In this document: positions 54,801-61,708 of the stretch, one piece after another
Layout: each line of letters starts with the position of its first letter
Position numbering within the stretch: the first letter of the stretch is position 1
Assembly: GCA_009773515.1 (NCBI GenBank)
Contig: WSXX01000003.1
Span: 1 to 64,000 of the forward strand
Direction: 5' to 3'
DNA: 64,000 nt
Origin: Bacteroidota bacterium
GTDB lineage: Bacteria; Bacteroidota; Bacteroidia; Bacteroidales; Lentimicrobiaceae
Translations under genes and position numbers: made by a program
The notes under the pieces: generated by a model
The model's input: only the letters and a program-made list of their open reading frames with translations
The model's database searches: none
Told to the model about the DNA's origin: nothing

Positions 54801-54948
54801 CTATCTGCCGAAAGGCACCTGGGTATTTGAATATCCGCTGGTGGCTTCGCAAAAAGGGGAATTTTCAAACGGCGTAACAAGTGTACAATGTATGTATGCA
54901 CCGGAGTTTTCGGCACATTCTGAAGGAATACGGATCAGGATAGAGTAA
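48835..54948 (+). CDS. Alpha-2-macroglobulin-like protein lacking the thioester
   Basis: A 2037-residue envelope protein. The N-terminal signal is near 4-24 (KKQILLALSLIALIAAAASL), followed by a helical region to about 380, then macroglobulin beta domains. The MG2 segment FTDRAIYRPGQSVHFKGIVT is near 622. A low-complexity P/E/G-rich stretch (about 1215-1250) sits where a protease bait region would be. The A2M segment AEGEVWVEFTVPEALTRWNF is near 1275, and the alpha-helical TED-like domain includes NGGWPWFEGMPESRYITQL near 1595. The position of the thioester CGEQ motif is instead STQENTDQTF, so no thioester can form. It may trap or guard against proteases, or act as an envelope scaffold. Confidence 0.88.
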   Translation: MNYMKKQILLALSLIALIAAAASLSLTNTSLVFPQKNSPEMQVQADNKDLWTKVDSLIAEGLPKSALEVVNSIFQKAEKDGDMPEFLKASIYQLRLRSDFEEGFILKYIGETEKNLSARPEPARQILHSILADLYWQYYQQNRYRILDQTVLSENTSDDIATWDARKFAETTSAHYLASVSNAELLQSVSLKMYDPILQTTDGSKKYRPTLFDFLAHRAIDFFSTDEASITRPINPFVMNDAEMLGMPETFSAFEIKTTDKLSFHYFAIGLLQEVEKSHLSDKDPVPLVDAILKRLEFVKDQGNITIKDSLYLKTLLSLEEKYTNHPVSADVMEKIARFWYQDEAIIYQKSSGSGKPEANKNYVIAREWCLKAIEKFPESDGAKNCRVILQSIEEPSLGFNIHQEVEPDQAFPVLLNFRNTKQLWLRLVKLDYDKDAELQPAIYNERGTDKLLARIPVKEWKVTLPETDDFRQHSAELIVPPTGVGFYALIVSGNEKFDRKISPIVIKDFWSTSISYISRRNDDGTGLIYVLNRSTGKPISGVAVKSFYSEYDYQSRSTKRKDAESYTTAPDGSFTINSTGERNNTMLSFDFSIKDDRLVIENYFFRHSNNPPQKGEKVRTFFFTDRAIYRPGQSVHFKGIVTGNEDDNNRVIEDNRSTVNLFDVNGQKVSSVDVVSNKFGSFSGSFVLPASGLGGHFRIENNSGNTHFSVEEYKRPKFEVKFLPITGSYRLNEKVSLSGKAESYTGIPVTDAAVSYRVVRSVSYPFFRYGWGFWPRYGPESEIANGTLSTLPDGTFVIEFDAVPEPTASQNLDPVYNYTIYADVTDINGETRSSTTNVRVSGKALLLELAIPASLNREDSKTYKLTSTNLNGKATPANITLEAFRLKQKERFTRNRNWETPDMAIYTREEFVKQLPSDLYMDEENQASAKEKSVFKSTFNAATDSMITIPGISKWEPGRYLITLSATDAFGEKVSTDKEVVVFAPASKKPPVKAALWSYLLTPEVKAGETIRLLAGTAASNARIHFEVQAKGKAVKQEWVNISQEQKVLEFKVPSDFTGSIFLTINMIFDNRSYVYNTSVEIPDTKHQLNITFETFRSPLLPGGTEKWKLKITDPDGKPLNAELLAGMYDASLDAFSPHNWYFQVFEKWYDNQFWEKDQSFQTTFSYSLPWDRGDLAQGVSRGYDQLNWFGYYMSGGMLYRSKSLRSGVMADAMMPEASMNEGMLPPPSPGEGEIAEDSVELTFEDSAAKEGEPQIRRNLQETAFFYPQLTTNAEGEVWVEFTVPEALTRWNFMGLAHTSELRYGQFSKEVVTRKELMVTPNLPRFFREGDKITIQSKVSNLALNPLQGVAKLQVFDALTLKPVDDLFSNSALSKPFELETGGNTTVGWDLQIPAGIDAVMVRITATAGNHSDGEEVMLPVLTNRMLVTETLPLPVNGNETKDFSFDKLLNQANGSTTLRNHRLTLEFTSNPAWYAVQALPYLAESTQENTDQTFNRLYANSLAAYIANSSPKIRAVFETWKNLTPVALLSNLEKNQELKALLLEETPWLMEGRNESEQKQRIALMFDINRMAAERESASRKLQQSQSVNGGWPWFEGMPESRYITQLIVTGFGRMHHLKVIDLKKDEASKRMVQQAVTYLSNRLIEDYERIMKDHPKDFDKIHPGQDQILFLYAMSYLKVIADPAKQAEKAIAYFGAQARKYQTSQSLYTRGMIALWAGRSGDAKTANSIMKSMREKSTSHPEMGMYWHDNSGGYFWYQAPVETQALLIELFEELGNDRKAVDQMKTWLLKQKQTQNWATSRATADAVYALLLRGGDWLQTESGVKISLGGQIVDPDASDIKSEAGTSYFKTAWTGGDIKAGMGNINVSKTTEGPAWGAVYWQYFENLDKVTSHDSPLSVSKKLYIKTNTDAGPVLEEITSSNPLKIGTQVVVRVELRTDRDLEYVHLKDMRASGFEPVNTLSGYKWNGGLGYYENTRDAATNFFFNYLPKGTWVFEYPLVASQKGEFSNGVTSVQCMYAPEFSAHSEGIRIRIE

Positions 54949-55020
54949 TGGTGTAAAAATTGATATTTTTCTTACATCGTTGCATTAAAGATTAAATGGT
55001 TGAAAATTGATCATTAAGTC

Positions 55021-55048
55021 CTTCGTTCCGATAGCTATCGGAACGAAG
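55021..55048. repeat. 28-bp perfect palindrome
   Basis: Bases 55021-55048 read the same on both strands, CTTCGTTCCGATAG being mirrored by CTATCGGAACGAAG. It lies 73 bases after the alpha-2-macroglobulin-like gene. A perfect palindrome without a loop is more likely a DNA-protein site or repeat than an RNA hairpin. Confidence 0.85.
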
Positions 55049-55078
55049 TGCCTTAAGCGATTTAGCCTTCGTTATTAA

Positions 55079-55130
55079 AGAAGCTGTCTCATCATTCCTT
55101 ACAAACTTTGGATTCAGAGACAGCTTCCTT
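55079..55130. terminator. Possible bidirectional terminator between converging genes
   Basis: GAAGCTGTCTC (55080-55090) and GAGACAGCTTC (55117-55127) pair perfectly across a 26-base loop; CTT follows. It lies between a plus-strand and a minus-strand gene end. The loop is long and the T tract is poor, so the role is tentative. Confidence 0.5.
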
Positions 55131-55144
55131 AATGCATTCCCTCG

Positions 55145-55708
55145 TTATTCAGGGGTGAGCATTAGTCTCCACCTGAAGTTGTTGTGGCCCCAGCAGTCGT
55201 CGCAGCGGGCGGCACAAACAGATTCAGAAAGCACTGCATTGTCGATCCGGAACATCATAGGGCATTCAACGGGGTCCATCAGAGAATAAGGACCTTCAGA
55301 CATTTGAAGCCAGTAATAATCATTCCATTTCCACACCTGTTGTTGTCCTGACAATGCAAAGTCAAGAGAAACCTCCAGGTATTGTCTGCCTTCCTTTTTA
55401 AGCCACTTTGCAGCAATGCCGGAGATGTTGATAATTCCTTCTTCTTTTATTCTGATACGCTCTCCCTCAATAATTTTGTCTGATTCTCCCTGAAATTCAA
55501 GGGGAACAGGTTGTGATAATGCCACAAGACCTGAGGAAGAAATTGTTATCGGAATCTGAAGAGATGTTGAGAATGTTGGAAACGATCGGACGTACTCCAA
55601 CTCAAGGGTGCCTGTGTAATTCTGGCCGGGAATAACGTCATCCTCTTTCTTTTCGCAGGCAATCAATAAAGAAAGAAACAATGACACCAGCAAAATACGT
55701 GTTGCCAT
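55145..55708 (-). CDS. Lipoprotein of unknown function
   Basis: A 187-residue lipoprotein. The signal sequence MATRILLVSLFLSLLIAC ends in a lipobox (Cys18). The mature protein is rich in beta strands (TGTLELEYVRSFPTF, SLQIPITISSSGLVALSQPV) and ends with a cysteine-rich SVCAARCDDCWGHNNF tail. I do not recognise it. It lies 92 bases downstream of another exported unknown on the same strand and may be co-transcribed with it. Confidence 0.7.
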   Translation of the reverse strand: MATRILLVSLFLSLLIACEKKEDDVIPGQNYTGTLELEYVRSFPTFSTSLQIPITISSSGLVALSQPVPLEFQGESDKIIEGERIRIKEEGIINISGIAAKWLKKEGRQYLEVSLDFALSGQQQVWKWNDYYWLQMSEGPYSLMDPVECPMMFRIDNAVLSESVCAARCDDCWGHNNFRWRLMLTPE

Positions 55709-55800
55709 GATGCCATGAGATTTGGTTTATTATTCCCGCAATATACAACTTATTTAGCAGAAAATCAAGGGTTTCCGAAAATATATTTTCTATATGCGTG

Positions 55801-56520
55801 CTAAAACGGAACAGTTGCCGGTTCATTAAATTCTATAAGCGTGACGTAGCCCAGCCGTTCAATATATTCGAAGCACTTTATCCACTCATCAACTGAGTTG
55901 TAGCCGGCGTTTTGTCTGTTGGATGATTCGTTCGAAAAAACACCACCTGATGATACTGACACATATTGTGCTTCATGTTTGCCACTCATATTGAGTACTG
56001 CTCTTTGAATATTTGCAGTCATTTCATCTGTTTCTGAGCCATCGGGTGCAATGGTTTGCCTGTACATTTTGCAGGAAATGTATCTGTAACGTTCAACTAT
56101 TTCCTTGTAATCCGCCATTTTGTATCCATTTTCTCCAACACAGGCTTTTAAACCATCAAAAGGATATGAGAGCAATTCCGGAGAATTTTTTTTGAACCAC
56201 GCCAGTGCAGCATCCTGATCAATGGTCAGAATCTGAATCCAGTCGGCAGATTCGGCTTGCGGATGGCAACTGCCTGAAGTAAAACACAATCTGTATCCTG
56301 AAAAATATCCGTCTTTTACCGGGATAATTTTGTCAGGAGTAAATTCTGCTGAAAAATGTTCCATCAGCACTTTTGCATCTGTGTTTGAAAGATAAACTTT
56401 TCCACATCCATCCGCCGACAGTGAAACCGCATCGGGATAGGGAATAATCTCAACCCTCTGCGAAAAAAGCACGGATGAAGGGAGCGCCAGAAAAAATATT
56501 AGTAACCACAGCTTTTGCAT
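55801..56520 (-). CDS. Exported protein of unknown function
   Basis: A 239-residue exported protein with signal peptide MQKLWLLIFFLALPSSVLFS. The mature part has mixed alpha/beta character, with several cysteines (CFTSGSCHPQAE, ACVGENGYK) and a C-terminal VDEWIKCFEYIERLGYVTLI. No family match is clear. It is followed by the lipoprotein gene at 55145-55708. Confidence 0.7.
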   Translation of the reverse strand: MQKLWLLIFFLALPSSVLFSQRVEIIPYPDAVSLSADGCGKVYLSNTDAKVLMEHFSAEFTPDKIIPVKDGYFSGYRLCFTSGSCHPQAESADWIQILTIDQDAALAWFKKNSPELLSYPFDGLKACVGENGYKMADYKEIVERYRYISCKMYRQTIAPDGSETDEMTANIQRAVLNMSGKHEAQYVSVSSGGVFSNESSNRQNAGYNSVDEWIKCFEYIERLGYVTLIEFNEPATVPF

Positions 56521-56683
56521 GGCAGTTGGATATTAAATGAAATTTTAAGGGCACTAACCGTCTGGCATTCCGGTAAATACTCTGAATATATACTGTTTAA
56601 TAGCTAAATTGCCAAAAGGTAATACCCTAAACCTGAAAATTATTACATCATCTAAAGGCTTCGCCTGACTGCATAAAAATGAT

Positions 56684-56691
56684 TAATTTCG
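56684..56691 (+). promoter_or_regulatory. -7 box (TTCG variant) for aspS
   Basis: TAATTTCG, followed by CACC, lies 20 bases before the chosen aspS ATG at 56712. The longer open frame from 56679 would start inside the promoter. Confidence 0.5.
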
Positions 56692-56711
56692 CACCTCAAA
56701 ATTTTATCAAT

Positions 56712-58463
56712 ATGCTAAGAACAAATAACTGCGGAGAATTAAACATTTCACACAAAGGGCAAACAGTAACTCTTTCAGGATGGGTGCAACGATCACGCGA
56801 TCTGGGTGGTATGACATTTATTGATTTGCGCGACCGTTATGGAATTACTCAACTGGTTTTTAACATGGAAACCAATGCGGCATTGTGTGAAGAAGCCCGC
56901 AGGCTTGGCCGCGAATTTGTGGTTTCAGCCACCGGAGCCGTTGCCGAACGCAGCAATAAAAACCCGAAAATGTCAACCGGTGATATAGAAATTATTGTTG
57001 ATAAAATTGTCATTCTGAATACGTCGAAAACGCCTCCGTTTACGATTGAAGAAAATACCGATGGCGGCGACGAACTACGCATGAAATACCGTTACCTCGA
57101 TATCCGCCGCAGCAGTGTACGCGACAATCTCCTGCTCAGGCACCGCATGGCCATTGAAACCCGCAATTACATGAACAACATCGGTTTCATTGAAGTTGAA
57201 ACTCCTGTGCTCATCAAATCAACACCTGAAGGTGCCCGCGACTTTGTGGTGCCTTCGCGGATGAATGAAGGTCAGTTTTACGCGCTTCCGCAATCACCCC
57301 AAACTTTTAAGCAATTGCTTATGGTTGCTGGTCTTGACAAGTATTTTCAGATTGTGAAATGTTTCCGCGATGAAGATCTTCGCGCCGACCGCCAGCCTGA
57401 ATTTACCCAGATCGACTGCGAAATGTCATTTGTTACCCAGGATGACATTCTGGAAACTTTTGAGGGACTGACCAAGCACCTGTTCACTGCGGTGAAAGGC
57501 GTTGAGATTTCAGGGCTTCCGCGGATGACATTTGCTGATTCCATGAAGTATTATGGCAATGACAAACCTGATATCCGCTTCGGGATGACTTTTGTTGAAA
57601 TGACTGAGCTGACCAAAGGTCATGATTTTAAGGTTTTTGATGATGCTGAGCTTGTTTTAGGAATAAATGCTTCCGGATGTGCAGGATATACCCGTAAACA
57701 ACTGGATGCTCTTACCGACTTTGTAAAACGGCCTCAGGTTGGAGCCAGCGGGCTTGTTTATCTGCGTTATAATGAAGACGGAAGTATGAAATCATCGGTT
57801 GATAAATTTTACACTGAAGATGATCTTAAACAATGGGCAGCAGCATTTGAAGCCAAACCCGGTGATCTGATTCTGATTTTGGCCGGAGCAGCAAATAAAA
57901 CCCGCAAAGCCATGTCGGAACTTCGCCTTGAAATGGGCAACCAGCTTGGCTTACGTAACCCTGAAGTATTTGCTCCACTTTGGGTGGTTGACTTTCCGTT
58001 GCTCGAATGGGACGAAGATACCAAACGCTATTACGCCATGCACCATCCGTTTACTTCACCAAAACCGGAGGACATTGATTTGCTCGATACCGATCCAGGA
58101 AAAGTGAGGGCCAATGCTTACGATCTGGTTATCAATGGCGTTGAAGTTGGCGGAGGTTCAATCCGTATTCACAACAAAGATTTACAGAAAAAAATGTTTA
58201 CCATACTCGGATTTACCGACGAAGACGCACAGGCTCAGTTTGGTTTTCTGATGAATGCCTTTGAATTCGGGGCTCCTCCTCACGGCGGCATTGCCTTTGG
58301 TTTCGACCGTATGTGCTCGCTCTTTGGCGGATCAGAAAGTATCCGTGACTATATTGCTTTCCCGAAAAACAACTCAGGCCGCGATGTGATGATTGATTCA
58401 CCTTCGCCCATTAAACAGGAACAACTTGATGAACTCGGACTTAAGTTGAATACTGGAAAATAA
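56712..58463 (+). CDS. aspS: Aspartyl-tRNA synthetase (bacterial type)
   Basis: A 583-residue class II synthetase. The N-terminal OB-fold anticodon-binding domain is about 1-105 ([20 protein letters not shown]). Motif 2 is near 215 ([20 protein letters not shown]). The bacterial GAD insertion domain lies at about 290-415, and motif 3 is near 535 ([17 protein letters not shown]). It charges tRNA-Asp. Whether it also charges tRNA-Asn cannot be judged from the window. Confidence 0.97.
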   Translation: MLRTNNCGELNISHKGQTVTLSGWVQRSRDLGGMTFIDLRDRYGITQLVFNMETNAALCEEARRLGREFVVSATGAVAERSNKNPKMSTGDIEIIVDKIVILNTSKTPPFTIEENTDGGDELRMKYRYLDIRRSSVRDNLLLRHRMAIETRNYMNNIGFIEVETPVLIKSTPEGARDFVVPSRMNEGQFYALPQSPQTFKQLLMVAGLDKYFQIVKCFRDEDLRADRQPEFTQIDCEMSFVTQDDILETFEGLTKHLFTAVKGVEISGLPRMTFADSMKYYGNDKPDIRFGMTFVEMTELTKGHDFKVFDDAELVLGINASGCAGYTRKQLDALTDFVKRPQVGASGLVYLRYNEDGSMKSSVDKFYTEDDLKQWAAAFEAKPGDLILILAGAANKTRKAMSELRLEMGNQLGLRNPEVFAPLWVVDFPLLEWDEDTKRYYAMHHPFTSPKPEDIDLLDTDPGKVRANAYDLVINGVEVGGGSIRIHNKDLQKKMFTILGFTDEDAQAQFGFLMNAFEFGAPPHGGIAFGFDRMCSLFGGSESIRDYIAFPKNNSGRDVMIDSPSPIKQEQLDELGLKLNTGK

Positions 58464-58615
58464 GTTTGAGGTTGAGGTCAAGGTTGAGGTTGAGGTTGAG
58501 AATTTCAGATTGTGACCTCAGACTTCCGACCTCAGACATCTGACCTCCGACATCTGATTTCGGATTTTGGATTGAGGTTGAGGTTGAGGTTAAGGTTGAT
58601 ATAATCTAACTAAAT
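58464..58615. repeat. GGTTGA hexamer microsatellite region
   Basis: Two tracts of GGTTGA-like hexamers (about 58465-58500 and 58570-58598) flank a block of CTCAGAC/CTGACCTCCGAC units. It lies between aspS and a small membrane protein gene. No gene is seen. Confidence 0.8.
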
Positions 58616-58624
58616 TAAAAGAAA

Positions 58625-58963
58625 ATGAAACCAGTCAAATCGCTGCTTCCTGCTTCAAGGTGGCTATTAAGGATTTCGCTGCTGACTTATCTGGTGCTGC
58701 AGCATGGAAAAACCATTCTCAACCTTCAATATGAAACACAGACTTTTTATATTGCACTGGCTTTTGTTTTATTCGGCGTTTTGCTTTTTGCCGGAGGATT
58801 TACTTCAAAGCCTTCATTAACTGTGGTTTCGGCGCTTTTGCTCAGTCTTTTGTTTGCATATTATATCTACCTCGGATTTGTTCCACAGGTTACGCTGCCT
58901 CAGGTGTTGAATGTGATGCTTCTTTCGGTTTCATTATACTTTATGTCATCGGCCAATAAGTGA
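58625..58963 (+). CDS. Small membrane protein, unknown
   Basis: A 112-residue protein with three or four hydrophobic segments (WLLRISLLTYLVLQHG, YIALAFVLFGVLLFAGGF, LTVVSALLLSLLFAYYIYLG and LNVMLLSVSLYFM). I do not recognise it. It is preceded by a microsatellite and followed by a MITE-like repeat cluster, with no operon partner. Confidence 0.7.
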   Translation: MKPVKSLLPASRWLLRISLLTYLVLQHGKTILNLQYETQTFYIALAFVLFGVLLFAGGFTSKPSLTVVSALLLSLLFAYYIYLGFVPQVTLPQVLNVMLLSVSLYFMSSANK

Positions 58964-59020
58964 ACGTTGGCAGAGGAAAACATAATGTATTAGAAAGAAA
59001 CAACGTTATCTATAAATCAA

Positions 59021-59229
59021 TGTCACATTGAGCGAAGTCGAAGTGCTTTAAACGTTTTTGTCCTTCGACTCCGCTACCAATGACAGATTGTTCGTCCGAT
59101 CCTTCGACTCCGCTCAGGAGGACATCGTATAGAATAGATAATTAGTGCATTAAGATGATGCAGTGAACACTATAAACGAATGTCACACTGAGCGGAGTCG
59201 AAGTGTCTGAACGCTTGATATACTGTCAT
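59021..59229. repeat. MITE-like element, copy 3, plus a fragment of the same family
   Basis: 59098-59229 is a full copy of the element at 4440 and 30600, with arms CCTTCGACTCCGCTCAGG and TGAGCGGAGTCGAAGTGT and the shared GTGCATTAAGATGA centre. Immediately upstream, TGTCACATTGAGCGAAGTCG (59021-59040) and CCTTCGACTCCGCT (59062-59075) are an isolated right arm and left arm in reversed order. The remainder of the gap to 59391 shows no feature. Confidence 0.87.
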
Positions 59230-59391
59230 TTATGCATTATGCTCAAATTTTTTGAGTACAAACTCAGGATGACATCCTACAAACCTGTATATTATTAATA
59301 ATTAATTCATTAAAAAAAGAAACAAGGACATCTACAATCCCAATCCACACTAAGTTCGCCGCGGCAAATCTTAATGCTTAAAAATGTCTTA

Positions 59392-60780
59392 CTAATCCCC
59401 TTCAATGTCTTCAGATTGTCTTTCGCGGTGAAGGTTGCGGGTTAATAACATGATAATGGAAAGCATTATCACCATACCTATTGATCCGAAAAGCAATGAG
59501 TACAACTGCAACTGGAGCAGCGTATAGAAATAAGCATACAACATAAACAGTATCAGTCCCACAATGATACCATATTTACGGTTGCTGAAAATTGCACCGG
59601 CGTAAAGCATAACCATCAGCGTTACAACCAAAGCTGAAATACCGTAGGCAAGATCAAACAAAAGGTACTCTGCAAGAGAAAGCAACAAGAGGTAGAATAA
59701 CATAACTGCGAATCCAACAATCAGGTACTGAAGCGGATGTACATACTTTTTGCGCAGCAATTCGAAGAAGAAGAAAGTAACAAATGTAAGAATTACGAAA
59801 AGTATGCCATACTTGGCTGCCCGGGTGGTTCGCTGGTACTGATCAACCGGCATCAAGAGGTTTACGCCGAAACCACCTGCACGATTGTCAGAATTTATGC
59901 GATCGCCTTCAAACGCCGGATTTGAAAGCACCTCTCCGTCGCTGATAAAGCTGCCTATCCCTTTCTGACCGTAATTTCTGTTCAACTCAAGTACTTTCCA
60001 GTGTGCTGTAAATCCATCTTTGGTAATATCTTTCTCAACCGGTATAAATGCACCTTCGAATGAAGGATTATTCCATGTGGAGGCCAGCTTCACGTTCATT
60101 TCGGAAGCAAACGGCAGAAAAGTCAGCAAGCGACTGCCATTGATATTCAGGTCAAAACTAAAAGAATGCGATTGTGCAGGATCAAGAACAACTGGCAGGC
60201 TGACACCGCCATTAATAATTTCCCTTACAGGAACACCTGGCTCCATTCGGTAAACCGAATCATTCCATTTAAGATCAATATTCTCCTTCACCCCTTTCAT
60301 ATCTGAAATTCCGAACGACACGAATGCATTCTCCCATTGGATTTCGTCGGGATTTACACCAAGTCCGGCAAGAGAGAACGGTTTGAACTTTCCGCTGACT
60401 TTCAGATTTGCTGAATAGAGCACCACTTCGTAAATGCTGCGATAACGCACCACGGGCACTACATCTCCGTCAAAATCCAGTTCATCAGGTAAAAAGTGCA
60501 AATAGCGGGTAACCAATTCGTATGTGTTGTTTGTGGTAATCTGTTTGGTGACAATCGGAACAGACACAACCGGACCCGATAAAACCTGCCTGTCGCCCCA
60601 TGTTTTCCATATCTCGGAAATGGTTTGATTCCGGGTAATTTCACGCTCACTGATCAGTGATTGAACCATCCCCGAAGGGATAAGAAGAATCAGCACAAAA
60701 ATGCCGATGACAAGTAATTTGAGGCTGATGGAATTCCGCGCCCATTGATTGATTTTGCTGAAAGTGGATGGATTTGACAT
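59392..60780 (-). CDS. creD: CreD family inner-membrane protein
   Basis: A 462-residue inner-membrane protein. TM1 is near 22-40 (LLVIGIFVLILLIPSGMVQ). A large periplasmic domain follows (about 45-310: QVLSGPVVSVPIV, HSFSFDLNINGSRLL), then five or six C-terminal helices (LQYLIVGFAVMLFYLLLLSL, YGIIVGLILFMLYAYFY). This layout is that of CreD, induced by the CreBC system in enterobacteria and linked to envelope stress and beta-lactam response. A LytTR pair lies just upstream on the same strand, though 163 bases away. Confidence 0.92.
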   Translation of the reverse strand: MSNPSTFSKINQWARNSISLKLLVIGIFVLILLIPSGMVQSLISEREITRNQTISEIWKTWGDRQVLSGPVVSVPIVTKQITTNNTYELVTRYLHFLPDELDFDGDVVPVVRYRSIYEVVLYSANLKVSGKFKPFSLAGLGVNPDEIQWENAFVSFGISDMKGVKENIDLKWNDSVYRMEPGVPVREIINGGVSLPVVLDPAQSHSFSFDLNINGSRLLTFLPFASEMNVKLASTWNNPSFEGAFIPVEKDITKDGFTAHWKVLELNRNYGQKGIGSFISDGEVLSNPAFEGDRINSDNRAGGFGVNLLMPVDQYQRTTRAAKYGILFVILTFVTFFFFELLRKKYVHPLQYLIVGFAVMLFYLLLLSLAEYLLFDLAYGISALVVTLMVMLYAGAIFSNRKYGIIVGLILFMLYAYFYTLLQLQLYSLLFGSIGMVIMLSIIMLLTRNLHRERQSEDIEGD

Positions 60781-60943
60781 ATCTAGCAGAATTGGTTTCG
60801 CGTTTAACGGTTGCGTGAAATGAATATTTTACCCCGGTGTTCAGACTTCCCCACATTTAACAATTATTAACCCGGAGCTGCGCACATTCATTTATTGAAG
60901 CTGATTTGTATATCTTGTAAATCTGCTATTTTTCGAAATTCCG

Positions 60944-61708
60944 CTATCGTCCCGTCAGCCATTTCTTAAACTCACCCGAACGTTCGGTACTGGTGACAGA
61001 ATCAAGTGTTGAGGGAGGTTTCAAAGTAAGCTTTACCCTTGATTTCGACCAGGAAGTCATGGCTGAAATGGCGTCGTAATTCACAATAAAACTGCGGTTT
61101 ATCCTGAAAAACCGGGTAGAATCAAGTAATTCGTCAAGCTTATCAAGACTATATTCAGCCGGGTAATTGTCGCCGGTAAATGTGGTGCAAAAAACCTGTT
61201 TCTCAATGGTGTAGAAATATGCGATCTGATTGTAATCCACAGCCTTAATGCGATCGCCAAACCTTACCAGCATCCGCTTCGGTGCTTCTGGTTTTGATGG
61301 TTGCTGAATCATAGCCGCCAGTTTAGCATAATCTATGGCAGGTGAAGGTGCAGGGTTCAATTTTCTGAATTTTGCAAGTGCCTTTTCAACTGCCGGCTTT
61401 TCAACTGGTTTCAGCAAATAATCAATGCTGTTGACTTTAAAAGCTTCAATGGCATATTTATCGAATGCTGTTGTAAAAACCACCGGAAAATTAACCTCAA
61501 CTTCACCGAAAATATCGAAACTATCCCCATCGGCCAACTGAATATCCATAAACGCAAGATCGGGATGCGGATGATTTTTCAGCCATGCAACGCTGCTTTC
61601 AATGCTGTCGGTGATGCCCGTTATCTCCGTTTCCGAATCTGATTCCATCAGCAATTTCTGCATTCTGCGGGCGGTTGCCGGCTCATCTTCAACAATCAGA
61701 ATTTTCAT
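60944..61708 (-). CDS. LytTR-type response regulator
   Basis: A 254-residue response regulator. The receiver domain (about 1-120) starts MKILIVEDEPATARRMQKLL, with phospho-acceptor Asp55 in DLAFMDIQLADGDSF and the VFTTAFDKYAIEAFKVNSID switch segment. The LytTR DNA-binding domain (about 150-252) carries RMLVRFGDRIKAVDYNQIAY and RFFRINRSFIVNYDAI. Its start overlaps the stop of the kinase gene (ATGA at 61705-61708), so the pair is coupled. creD may be one of its targets, by position only. Confidence 0.94.
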   Translation of the reverse strand: MKILIVEDEPATARRMQKLLMESDSETEITGITDSIESSVAWLKNHPHPDLAFMDIQLADGDSFDIFGEVEVNFPVVFTTAFDKYAIEAFKVNSIDYLLKPVEKPAVEKALAKFRKLNPAPSPAIDYAKLAAMIQQPSKPEAPKRMLVRFGDRIKAVDYNQIAYFYTIEKQVFCTTFTGDNYPAEYSLDKLDELLDSTRFFRINRSFIVNYDAISAMTSWSKSRVKLTLKPPSTLDSVTSTERSGEFKKWLTGR

